In this document: piece after piece, positions 36,268-46,679 of the stretch
Numbering within the stretch: position 1 is the first letter of the stretch
How the letters are laid out: every line of letters begins with the position of its first letter
NCBI GenBank assembly: GCA_016178705.1
Contig: JACOST010000030.1
Coordinates: 372,001 to 436,000, forward strand
From: Deltaproteobacteria bacterium
GTDB taxonomy: Bacteria; Desulfobacterota; Binatia; HRBIN30; JACQVA1
Length of the DNA: 64,000 nucleotides
Reading direction: 5' to 3'
Program-made: the position numbers and the translations under genes
Notes under the pieces: generated by a model
The model's input: only the letters and a program-made list of their open reading frames with translations
Told to the model about the DNA's origin: nothing
Databases searched by the model: none

Positions 36268-37161
36268 TCACCGATGTGGTTGTCCCTCCGAGGTCGCCAC
36301 CCCACGGTTCTTCGTCTCCCAGCCACGTATGAGGGCGCGGGTCCGCCGAGCGCGCTGGTGATAGTCGATCTGTTGCTCGAGCGCGCCAAGCCAGCCGATC
36401 TCCGGCGGCGCCATCAGCGAACCCTCCCGAGAACGGACGGTGAAGACACCATGGTGCAAATCACCGCGAAGGATGAGTTGGCGCAGGTCGGTCGGTGTCG
36501 GCTCGTCGTGCAAGAGCACGGTGCTCGGTCCGTCCGCTGCCCCTACCAACGCCGCAGTCGCCAGCGCGTGAACCTCGATCACTTCCGGTTGCGGATCGGG
36601 TGCGGCGATCGGTGTGATGCTCGGAAAGCCATCGGCGTCGAGCGTGATCAGTGTAGCGTGGTTGTTGCCTGGCACGTCGTGCCAATTGCGCGGCGTGAAC
36701 TCCATGAACACACGCCCGAAGTACCACGAAAACAGCCACCGGTGCAGCGGGATGCGAACGAGATCGCGGGCTGGTGGATACTTGCGCAGCTCTTGGTCGA
36801 GAAAGCGCGTGACAAACTCATCGCCGGAGATGTCCGCGTGCACCGTCGCATCGCCCGTGATCAGCACCCCACTGGCCAACAGCGCGACACGGCCATCTCG
36901 GCGAACGTGCACGGCCTTCTGAATGTACGCCAGCGTTGACGTGATCGCGATCGTGTCGCCGTCGCGATACGGCGTCACCGGCCACGCCATCGGCCGCCCG
37001 CGCTGGTCGCGGAACGCGAAGATCGCCACGGTCGCGTCGTCGACGGCGCGCCGGGCTGACTGGATCGGCTGCTTGGCAGCAGGGGCCGCAGCGGCTCCCA
37101 GCACACTCCAAAGCAGCAGCGACGCCACCGTCACCACCGGGGTTTTCCGCTCGCGTCTCAT
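36268..37161 (-). CDS. Secreted pyridoxamine 5'-phosphate oxidase-like protein
   Basis: 297 residues from the ATG at 37161 (AGGGAC upstream); this start gives a clear signal peptide (KTPVVTVASLLLWSVLGAAA). The first ~170 mature residues contain features of the split-barrel flavin reductase/PPOX fold: TVAIFAFRDQRGRPMAWPVT, TIAITSTLAYIQKAVHVRRD and GRVALLASGVLITGDATVHA. The second half (RDLVRIPLHRWLFSWYFGRV ... WHDVPGNNHATLITLDADGF) looks like a second, degenerate copy. An export signal is unusual for this cytoplasmic family. Divergent from the aminotransferase gene. Confidence 0.6.
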   Translation of the reverse strand: MRRERKTPVVTVASLLLWSVLGAAAAPAAKQPIQSARRAVDDATVAIFAFRDQRGRPMAWPVTPYRDGDTIAITSTLAYIQKAVHVRRDGRVALLASGVLITGDATVHADISGDEFVTRFLDQELRKYPPARDLVRIPLHRWLFSWYFGRVFMEFTPRNWHDVPGNNHATLITLDADGFPSITPIAAPDPQPEVIEVHALATAALVGAADGPSTVLLHDEPTPTDLRQLILRGDLHHGVFTVRSREGSLMAPPEIGWLGALEQQIDYHQRARRTRALIRGWETKNRGVATSEGQPHR

Positions 37162-37298
37162 CGGGTTGTCCCTATAGATCGTCGCCATGAGTCGCGCCAT
37201 CGACGAGTTGTGCGTCGACTTGCTGCACCGATCTACACTCGCGACCTTGACGCCAGCGCCCCGGCGTGAATACCATTCGCCCACCGAGGAGGATTGCC

Positions 37299-38540
37299 AT
37301 GAGTCATCGCAGTTTCGCTCGCACACAGGAACTGTTTGAACGCGCCGCCCGAGTGGTCCCGGGCGGAATTTATGGACACCAGAGCCCGGTGATGTTAGTG
37401 CCCGGGGCGTATCCGTATTTCTTCGAGCGGGGCGACGGTTCGCACGTGTGGGACGTCGATGGCAACGAGTACATCGACTACATGTGCTCGTACGGCCCGA
37501 TCGTGCTCGGACACAATCACCCGAAGGTTGAAGAGGCGGCGGCGGCACAGCGCCGCAAGGGCAATTGCTTCAACGGACCGACGGAGCTGTGGGTCGAGCT
37601 GGCGGAGTACCTCGTGGGCCTGACGCCGTTCGCCGATTGGGCAGCGTTTGGAAAAAATGGCTCCGACGTGTGCACGTGGGCGATCGAGCTGGCGCGTGAG
37701 TACACGCAGCGACCGAAAATCGTCAAGGCCGACGGCGCCTACCACGGCACGCACGCGTGGTGCACGCCATTGCCCGGCGGCACCACGCCGGCCGACACCG
37801 AAAACGTCGTCACGTTCAGGTACAACGACCTCGCCGATCTACGCCGCGCCGTTGACGAGCACGCCGGACAAGTTGCGGGCATCATCGTCTCGCCGTTCCG
37901 CCATGAGGCGTTCCACGATCAGGAACTCCCGGTGGAGGGCTTCCTCCAGGGCATCCGCACGCTGTGCAACGAGAAGAAGATCGTGTTCATCCTCGACGAT
38001 GTGCGTGCCGGCTTCCGCCTTCACCTTGGCGGCTCGGGCGAGGTGTTCGGCGTGCAGCCGGACCTCGCGTGTTACTGCAAGGCGATCGCCAACGGTTATG
38101 CGCTGTCGGCGTGTGTGGGGCGGAACGCGCTTCGACCGGCGGCTGAATCGGTGTTCTTCACCGGTTCCTATTTCACGTCCGCCGTCCCAATGGCCGCGGC
38201 GCTCGCGTGTCTCAAGGAGCTGAAGGCCAGTGGCGGCATCGAGCAGATGCAGCGGACGGGTTCATTGTTGCGCCGTGGCCTCGAAGAACAATCGCGTTCA
38301 CACGGCACCGGCATCACCTATTCGGGGCCGGCGGCAATTCCGTTCATGAGTTTCGTCGCCGACGAAGGTGGGTTCGAGCGCAACCGCCGCTTCTGTACCG
38401 AGTGCATCCAGCGCGGCGTGTATTTCCATCCGGTGCACAACTGGTTTCTCTCCACGGCGCACAGCGAGGCCGATATTCGCCGGACACTCGCGGCAACCGA
38501 CGAAGTCTTCAAAATTGTGAAGAGCGAGTTTGGAAACTAG
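37299..38540 (+). CDS. Class III aminotransferase (glutamate-1-semialdehyde aminomutase-like)
   Basis: 413 residues from the ATG at 37299, preceded by GAGGAGGA. PLP-dependent enzyme with the pattern of HemL-like proteins: VPGGIYGHQSPVMLVPGAYP, VWDVDGNEYIDYMCSYGPIV, KADGAYHGTHAW, FILDDVRAGFRLHLGGSGEV and the PLP lysine in CKAIANGYALSA (Lys261). The Asp in FILDDV sits at the PLP pyridine-nitrogen position. The enzyme is not necessarily heme-related; it is paired with an acyl-CoA dehydrogenase gene 14 bases downstream, so it may act in amino-acid or amine degradation. Confidence 0.85.
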   Translation: MSHRSFARTQELFERAARVVPGGIYGHQSPVMLVPGAYPYFFERGDGSHVWDVDGNEYIDYMCSYGPIVLGHNHPKVEEAAAAQRRKGNCFNGPTELWVELAEYLVGLTPFADWAAFGKNGSDVCTWAIELAREYTQRPKIVKADGAYHGTHAWCTPLPGGTTPADTENVVTFRYNDLADLRRAVDEHAGQVAGIIVSPFRHEAFHDQELPVEGFLQGIRTLCNEKKIVFILDDVRAGFRLHLGGSGEVFGVQPDLACYCKAIANGYALSACVGRNALRPAAESVFFTGSYFTSAVPMAAALACLKELKASGGIEQMQRTGSLLRRGLEEQSRSHGTGITYSGPAAIPFMSFVADEGGFERNRRFCTECIQRGVYFHPVHNWFLSTAHSEADIRRTLAATDEVFKIVKSEFGN

Positions 38541-38554
38541 AGAGGACCGTTTAG

Positions 38555-39739
38555 ATGGACCTTTCGTACACACCCGAGCAGGAAGCCACGCGCCACACCG
38601 TGCGCCGGTGGTTGAAGGCGAATCTTCCACCGCGCGAGCGGACGGAGGAGTCACTCGAATACGGCGACCTGGCCCGCACCATCAATGCCAAGGCGTGGCA
38701 GCGCAAGCTCTACGCCGCCGGCTATGTCGCCATGGGCTGGCCGAAGGAGTCCGGCGGTCAGGGCGCCGACGTCATGACCCAGACCATCATCAACGAAGAG
38801 CTGGTAATGGCCCGGGCACCTGGTCTCATCGGCATGATGGGCGTGCAGATGGTCGGCCCGACGTTGATGAAATGGGGGACGGAAGAACAGCAGCGGCGCT
38901 ATCTTCCGAAGATCCTCACGGCCGACGAAATCTGGTGCCAGGGCTACTCCGAACCCGGCTCGGGTTCAGACCTCGCGTCGCTGAAGACCCGCGCCGAGCT
39001 GGTTGGTGATGAGTTCATCATCAACGGCCAGAAGGTGTGGACTTCGTCCGCGCAGATCGCCAACTGGATGTTCTGCCTGGTACGCACCGATTCCACGGCA
39101 CCCAAGCATCGTGGCATTTCGTACGTGCTCATCGACATGAAGACGCCGGGCATCACGGTGCGGCCGTTGATCCAGATGACGGGCGATGCCGGCTTCAACG
39201 AGGTCTTCTTCGAAGAGGTGCGCGTCCCGCGCAAGAATCTCGTCGGCGAACTCAATCAGGGCTGGCAGGTGGCGAACTCAACGCTGGCGCACGAACGCAA
39301 CATGCTGGGCTCGACCACGCGCTCGCAGCAGATGTTCAACGGTGTGCTGCGCCTGGCGCAATCGCGCCGGCGCTCCGGGCGGCGCGCGGTGGACGACCCG
39401 GTCATCCGACAACGTTTGGCCGACTTAGCAATTCGGGTCGAGTCGATGAAGCTGCATTCGCACCGCCAACTCACGGATGCGATGAAGGGACGCGCTCCAG
39501 GAATCGCGGCGTCGGTGAACAAGCTGGTGAGCACCGAGTTGAACCACGACATGGCGTCGCTGGCGTTGGATCTCCTAGGCTCGTACGGCCCGTTGGCCCG
39601 CGCGGCTGCGCGCGTGGTCGATCGTGGCATCTGGCCATGGGAGTTTATGTTCACTCTCGGCATGATCATCGGCGGCGGCACGTCGCAGATTCAAAAGAAC
39701 ATCATCAGCGAACGTGGGCTCGGGATGCCGCGCCAGTAA
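38555..39739 (+). CDS. Acyl-CoA dehydrogenase
   Basis: 394 residues. FAD-dependent dehydrogenase of acyl-CoA thioesters, cytoplasmic. The family signatures are visible: GWPKESGGQGADVMTQTIIN, the flavin/substrate loop CQGYSEPGSGSDLASLKTRA, DEFIINGQKVWTSSAQIANW, and the C-terminal domain with GTSQIQKNIISERGLGMPR. At the usual catalytic Glu position in the last helices the local sequence is LGMIIGGGTSQIQKN, without an obvious Glu, as in acyl-CoA dehydrogenases with the catalytic base elsewhere. Follows the aminotransferase gene closely; converges with the metallo-hydrolase gene at 39750. Confidence 0.93.
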   Translation: MDLSYTPEQEATRHTVRRWLKANLPPRERTEESLEYGDLARTINAKAWQRKLYAAGYVAMGWPKESGGQGADVMTQTIINEELVMARAPGLIGMMGVQMVGPTLMKWGTEEQQRRYLPKILTADEIWCQGYSEPGSGSDLASLKTRAELVGDEFIINGQKVWTSSAQIANWMFCLVRTDSTAPKHRGISYVLIDMKTPGITVRPLIQMTGDAGFNEVFFEEVRVPRKNLVGELNQGWQVANSTLAHERNMLGSTTRSQQMFNGVLRLAQSRRRSGRRAVDDPVIRQRLADLAIRVESMKLHSHRQLTDAMKGRAPGIAASVNKLVSTELNHDMASLALDLLGSYGPLARAAARVVDRGIWPWEFMFTLGMIIGGGTSQIQKNIISERGLGMPRQ

Positions 39740-39749
39740 TCTCGCGCGG

Positions 39750-40613
39750 TCACTCCGGGCAAGCAAAGACACGGCTCTCGCCGTGTTCCAAAATCGCGAC
39801 GCGATCCGTCAGGCCGCTGGTCTCTGCAAGTGTGCACAGCCAGCGCGGCGGTTCCTCGATCGGCTCATACGAGACTGCGAACGTGCCCCAATGAATCGGG
39901 ACAAGATGGCGAGCGCGCAGATCGACGAACGCTTGCAGGGCATCTTCCGGATTCATGTGAACGCGGCGGAACGCCGCTGGACTGTATGCGCCGATGGGGA
40001 GTAGCGCCACGTCGATCGCGTAGTGCTGGCCGTAGTCGGCGAATCCGGGGAAGTAGGCTGTATCGCCGGGGAAAAAAACGGTGCCGTCAGCGCTCTCAAT
40101 CAGAAATCCTGTGTAGCCGCGGTTGTCCGGCACCAGCGCACGGGTTCCCCAATGCCGCACGGGGAGGGCAGTAATGGTGACGCCGTGATGTACAACGTGC
40201 TCGCCCCATTGCAACTCGACGATGTCGCGATGCCCGCATGGCTTGAGGAGGTCGGCCAGGTTCTTCGCGCAGACCACCAGCGCCCCTTTGGGCAGCTGCT
40301 GGTGCGTTGGCACGTCCAAGTGATCCATGTGGCCGTGCGACACCAGCACCACGTCCAACGGTGGCAGGTCGGCCATCGCGATGCCAGGCTCGACGAGCCG
40401 CTTCGGGAGAATCAGCCGCGACGAGTAAACCGGATCGGTGAGCAGATTCACGCCCCCGAGCTGGATCAGCGTGGTCGCGTGCCCCACATACGTGACCGCA
40501 ATCTCCCTGGCACGCGGCGTTGGCACTCGGCCGTGCCGACGCACAGGCGCGGCCGGTAGAACATACGACCGAGCGAGTTGCCACAGCAGCTCGCCGGGCG
40601 AGCGGTTCGACAT
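39750..40613 (-). CDS. MBL-fold metallo-hydrolase (UlaG / NAPE-PLD-like)
   Basis: 287 residues. Metallo-beta-lactamase fold with VTYVGHATTLIQLGGVNLLT, the metal site VSHGHMDHLDVPT (HxHxDH), GTVFFPGDTAYFPGF and LPIGAYSPAAFRRVHMNPED, ending with the conserved LVPIHWGTFAVSYEPIEEPP. This pattern is typical of the UlaG/N-acyl phosphatidylethanolamine phospholipase D-like group, so a phospholipid or lactone substrate is possible. It starts 3 bases after the stop of the small gene at 40617-40898, so the two form a minus-strand operon. Confidence 0.87.
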   Translation of the reverse strand: MSNRSPGELLWQLARSYVLPAAPVRRHGRVPTPRAREIAVTYVGHATTLIQLGGVNLLTDPVYSSRLILPKRLVEPGIAMADLPPLDVVLVSHGHMDHLDVPTHQQLPKGALVVCAKNLADLLKPCGHRDIVELQWGEHVVHHGVTITALPVRHWGTRALVPDNRGYTGFLIESADGTVFFPGDTAYFPGFADYGQHYAIDVALLPIGAYSPAAFRRVHMNPEDALQAFVDLRARHLVPIHWGTFAVSYEPIEEPPRWLCTLAETSGLTDRVAILEHGESRVFACPE

Positions 40614-40616
40614 CGG

Positions 40617-40898
40617 TTAGCGCCTCAGAATCAAAAACGCTTCGCGCAGCCGCCCTACGAGATCCTGCATCGATGGAAGACGTTGGCCCTCGCTGACAAT
40701 GTGGAACACCTCGGCGTCCCCCGCTTCACCGCGCGACGCCTCACTGTCCTGCACGGCACTGAGAATGTCGTGAATGAGTCGTGGGATCTCTCGTTGGGGG
40801 ATAACCAGGTCACCACGGCCGAGCGTACCGCTCCAGTTGGACGCGAACGGCCGTAGCACCGCGACAATCCGCTCGGTGGCAGTGCGTTCCTCGGCCAT
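40617..40898 (-). CDS. Small conserved hypothetical protein
   Basis: 93 residues from the ATG at 40898, which has AAGGAG at the right distance; a longer start at 41009 is not supported by a ribosome-binding site. It has a helical N-terminus (ERTATERIVAVLRPFASNWS), LGRGDLVIPQREIPRLIHDI, an acidic middle and a terminal helix (RLPSMQDLVGRLREAFLILR). No motif recognised. It is the first gene of an operon with the UlaG-like hydrolase. Confidence 0.6.
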   Translation of the reverse strand: MAEERTATERIVAVLRPFASNWSGTLGRGDLVIPQREIPRLIHDILSAVQDSEASRGEAGDAEVFHIVSEGQRLPSMQDLVGRLREAFLILRR

Positions 40899-41301
40899 GG
40901 CGAAACTCCTTCCCGTGCATTCCTCAGAACGCGGGGCACCCCGCGATCGCTGAAGATAGCACGGGCCGTTTGCGGGTGGAAATTTGTTCTCGCACGAGTC
41001 ACCAGGCACGAACGGATGTAGCCACTAGCGCCCCCCCTGCTGCCCGCCTCATTCAACCTCAAGAATTTCCTTGCGCCCCCAAATGAAACGGGATAAATGC
41101 CTCATCACCAGAGGTCATTCGACCGAAGGGAACGCTTCCTTGCGTCGCATGCCAGAAGATCGTTTCAGAGAGCGGCGACAGCTTTCAAGTGTACGGCTAT
41201 GAAGCGAATGTGAACAGGCCGGGAGAGAATTCTGCAAGAGGCTGGTTTAACGATGGTTTTGGCGATACTCACAGCTGTTGATAATCCTGTTGATGGTGGG
41301 C
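40899..41301. other. Intergenic region upstream of dnaA
   Basis: 403 bases without a convincing gene. A GC-rich hairpin (cgcggggcaccccgcg, 40933-40948) lies near the left end. A one-mismatch DnaA-box-like TGTTGATAA is at 41276-41284, and a second similar TGTTGATGG follows at 41289-41297, immediately before dnaA. No cluster of perfect DnaA boxes was seen. It may hold the dnaA promoter and autoregulatory sites. Confidence 0.5.
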
Positions 41302-42636
41302 ATGGAACAAGCTTGGAAACACGTCCTTGCGACGCTCCGGCGGCGAGTTGATTCGGCGGACTATGACGGCCTAATTGCTCGCCTCCACCCCCTTGCTCAA
41401 CAAGATCGAAACTTCCTCTTCGAGGCGCCCAATCGACTGGCCATCGCAGTCATCACGCAACGATACGTCGGAGTTATCGAAGAAGTCTTGAGTGCGGAGG
41501 TGGGCCGCCCGGTACGGGTGATCCTGCAGCCACCGAATGCGATGCAACAGGAGCTGTTTCCACTTGTCGACCTGCCGCCGGAACCCGAGGCGGTTGTGGT
41601 GCCAAAGCGCCCGGCATCGCTGATTCCGAAGTATACGTTTGCGAATTTCGTTGTTGGGGCAAGCAATCAGTTTGCCCACGCTGCGTCAAAAGCCGTAGCC
41701 GGTCAGCCCGGCGTACATTACAACCCGCTTTTTATCTACGGCGGAGTGGGTCTCGGAAAAACTCATTTGGTCAACGCGATCGGCTTCGAAATCTTTGAGC
41801 GTAGCCAGAACGCGCGAGTGGTCTACTTGTCCTCGGAGTCGTTCATGAACGAGCTGATCGGCGCGTTGCGGCGCGACCGCATGGATGAATTCAAAGGGCG
41901 GTTCCGGCGTGTCGATGTCCTGATCCTCGATGACGTGCAGTTCCTCGCTGGCCGCGAGCGTACGCAGGAAGAGTTTTTTCACACCTTTAACTCGCTCTAC
42001 GAGGGCCACCGGCAAATCGTGCTCACCTCCGACAAATTTCCTAAGGAGATCCCCGATCTCGAGGAACGATTGCGCAACCGTTTCGAGTGGGGTCTGATCG
42101 CGGATATTCAACCACCCGATGTGGAGACTCGTGTGGCGATTCTCGAGAAAAAAGCTGAGGTCGAGCACATTGAACTGCCGTCGGATGTCGCCATGTTCCT
42201 GGCCTCCAACATCAGCTCAAACGTGCGCGAACTGGAGGGTTCTCTCACGCGTTTGGGGGCTTTTGCGTCGCTCAACAAGTGCGCCATTACCGTGGACTTC
42301 GCGCGCGAGGTGTTGCACACCATCCTGCGCGAGCATGACCGGGTTATCACGATCGAGTCGATCCAAAAGGCCATTTGCGAGTTTTACAATCTGCGCCCGA
42401 GTGAGCTGCGGTCGAAGAAGCGCACCAAGAACGTCGCTCTGCCACGGCAAGTTGCGATGTACCTTTGTCGGCGCCATACCTCCGCGTCGTTTCCCGTCAT
42501 CGGCGACCGTTTCGGCGGTCGTGACCATTCGACGGTCATTCATGCCACCAACACCGTTGACCGGCGCATGCGCGAAGATGCATCCTTCCGTGCCACAGTG
42601 GAGCGGATCGAGCGACTGATCGAAAATGTAGCGTGA
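41302..42636 (+). CDS. dnaA: Chromosomal replication initiator DnaA
   Basis: 444 residues from the ATG at 41302. The AAA+ initiator binds DnaA boxes and melts the origin. Domain I (residues 1-85) begins MEQAWKHVLATLRRRV; the AAA+ domain has the entry motif PKYTFANFVVGASNQFAHAA, Walker A GGVGLGKTH (about 147) and Walker B VLILDDVQFLAG; domain IV ends with the DNA-binding signature DRFGGRDHSTVIHATNTVDR. Upstream is a 403-base non-coding region, and a perfect TGTGAATAA box lies just downstream. dnaN follows on the same strand. Confidence 0.97.
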   Translation: MEQAWKHVLATLRRRVDSADYDGLIARLHPLAQQDRNFLFEAPNRLAIAVITQRYVGVIEEVLSAEVGRPVRVILQPPNAMQQELFPLVDLPPEPEAVVVPKRPASLIPKYTFANFVVGASNQFAHAASKAVAGQPGVHYNPLFIYGGVGLGKTHLVNAIGFEIFERSQNARVVYLSSESFMNELIGALRRDRMDEFKGRFRRVDVLILDDVQFLAGRERTQEEFFHTFNSLYEGHRQIVLTSDKFPKEIPDLEERLRNRFEWGLIADIQPPDVETRVAILEKKAEVEHIELPSDVAMFLASNISSNVRELEGSLTRLGAFASLNKCAITVDFAREVLHTILREHDRVITIESIQKAICEFYNLRPSELRSKKRTKNVALPRQVAMYLCRRHTSASFPVIGDRFGGRDHSTVIHATNTVDRRMREDASFRATVERIERLIENVA

Positions 42637-42643
42637 CCGTGGG

Positions 42644-42652
42644 TGTGAATAA
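42644..42652. promoter_or_regulatory. DnaA box
   Basis: TGTGAATAA (reverse complement TTATTCACA) fits the TTATNCACA consensus exactly and lies 8 bases after the dnaA stop. A weaker match CAATCCACA at 42776-42784 and an A/T-rich stretch at 42790-42830 lie in the same 212-base dnaA-dnaN gap. This makes the gap a candidate origin or regulatory region, though one exact box is weak evidence for oriC. Confidence 0.5.
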
Positions 42653-42848
42653 GATGCGGATGACGTGGGGACAGATGACCAAGTGCTATGGACACTCGAG
42701 GTGTCTGGTCAGTTTCGGTGCCGAGTGCTCCATCCCATCGTTACGCGCCCAGCGAGTGCTGGCGCGCTATCCCCACAATCCACAGCTTCTACTACGACTA
42801 GAAGATATCTAAAGATCAGATAAGAAGGAGTGTGGAGGGAACGGCGGT

Positions 42849-43961
42849 ATGGAATTCAGCATCGCACGGGAAGAACTACTTCGCGGACTCTATCTCACGC
42901 AGGGAATCGTTGAACGGCGAACGACAATCCCTATCTTGGCCAACGTCTTGATCGAATCGACCGCCGATGGCGTCATCGTTGCCGCAACCGACCAAGAGAT
43001 TGGCGTTCGCCGTCACTGCGCGGCGAAGGTGAAGAAAAAGGGAGCACTCACCACCGGTGCGCGGAAGCTGTATGAAATTGCGCGCGAGCTACCAGAGGGT
43101 GACATCGTGCTGCGCGCACTCGAGAACAACTGGATCGAGGTGTCAGCCGGGCGCTCACGCTTCAAGATGGTGGGGCTCGATCCCAAGGAGTTTCCGGCGA
43201 TGCCGGCCGCGTCGAAAGATGAGGACAAGCACGCAGCGGTGATTCCGGCCGCGACGTTGATGGAAATGGTCGAGCGGACGCTGTTTGCGGTGTCGACGGA
43301 CGAAACCCGAGTGAACCTCAGTGGCGTATATGTCGAGCGTGCACAAAAGGACCAATTGCGACTCGTGGCTACCGATGGGCACCGTCTGGCGATGATCACG
43401 CGGCCGGTGGAAGGGCTGGTACCGGCTGCTGGTGTGCTGCTTCCACGCAAAGGCATTCAGGAAATCACCAAGATGTTGGAGACCGGAGATGGGCCCCTGG
43501 CGATGGCCGTGCATGCCGGGATCGTTCACGTCAGTCGTGGCTCTGCGGAGTTGTCAATGCGGCTCCTCGAAGGAGATTTCCCGGACTACAAGCAAGTAGT
43601 TCCTGCCGAGTCTGAGCGCCGAGTCGTGATCAGCACGGCGGCATTTCTTGCAGCGCTGCGGCGCGTGTCCCTGGTATCGAGTGAGCGCACTTGTGGTGTT
43701 CGTCTCGATGTCGATGGCTCGCGCATGAACGTCTCGTCCATCAATCCCGATATTGGTGAGGCTAGCGAGGAAATCGAAGTGGAGTACGAAGCGGCGCCGA
43801 TTACTGTTGGATTCAATGCGCGATACATCATCGATGTTCTACAGGTGCTCGCGTCCGACAGCCGTGTCGAGATGGCGTTCAACGACGAGGTCAGCCCGGC
43901 GGTTTTGCGCTCGGAATCCGAAGCCGACTATAGCTGCGTCGTGATGCCCATGCGGCTCTGA
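42849..43961 (+). CDS. dnaN: DNA polymerase III beta sliding clamp
   Basis: 370 residues. Ring-shaped processivity factor for the replicative polymerase. The start MEFSIAREELLRGLYLTQGI is the family pattern, as are ESTADGVIVAATDQEIGVR, LVATDGHRLAMIT and the ending CVVMPMRL, whose methionine/proline/leucine form the protein-binding pocket rim. It lies 212 bases after dnaA. recF, which often follows dnaN, is absent; gyrB comes next. Confidence 0.97.
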   Translation: MEFSIAREELLRGLYLTQGIVERRTTIPILANVLIESTADGVIVAATDQEIGVRRHCAAKVKKKGALTTGARKLYEIARELPEGDIVLRALENNWIEVSAGRSRFKMVGLDPKEFPAMPAASKDEDKHAAVIPAATLMEMVERTLFAVSTDETRVNLSGVYVERAQKDQLRLVATDGHRLAMITRPVEGLVPAAGVLLPRKGIQEITKMLETGDGPLAMAVHAGIVHVSRGSAELSMRLLEGDFPDYKQVVPAESERRVVISTAAFLAALRRVSLVSSERTCGVRLDVDGSRMNVSSINPDIGEASEEIEVEYEAAPITVGFNARYIIDVLQVLASDSRVEMAFNDEVSPAVLRSESEADYSCVVMPMRL

Positions 43962-46597
<2,636 letters not shown>

Positions 46598-46601
46598 CGC
46601 C

Positions 46602-46653
46602 AGTGGAAAGCCAAAAGGTGAAAGCGCAAAGCGCGATGAGCCGGCTTTCCACT
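46602..46653. repeat. Imperfect inverted-repeat element between gyrB and gyrA
   Basis: AGTGGAAAGCC (46602-46612) is the exact reverse complement of GGCTTTCCACT (46643-46653), with a 30-base spacer containing ggtgaaagcgcaaagcgcg; it is followed by a short direct repeat of ttccac. The composition differs from the flanking genes, suggesting a dispersed repeat rather than a simple spacer. It may affect gyrB-gyrA mRNA processing. Confidence 0.5.
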
Positions 46654-46679
46654 TTCCACCTTCCACTTTGAGCTAAGCC

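Noticed and set aside
38555-39739. Second selenocysteine candidate near other TGA codons
   Set aside because: Other genes read through to ordinary stops; no other in-frame TGA with family-consistent continuation was found by reading.
40899-41301. Possible full oriC upstream of dnaA
   Set aside because: Only near-match DnaA boxes and no repeated cluster or unwinding element were seen, so it is listed as a non-coding region only.
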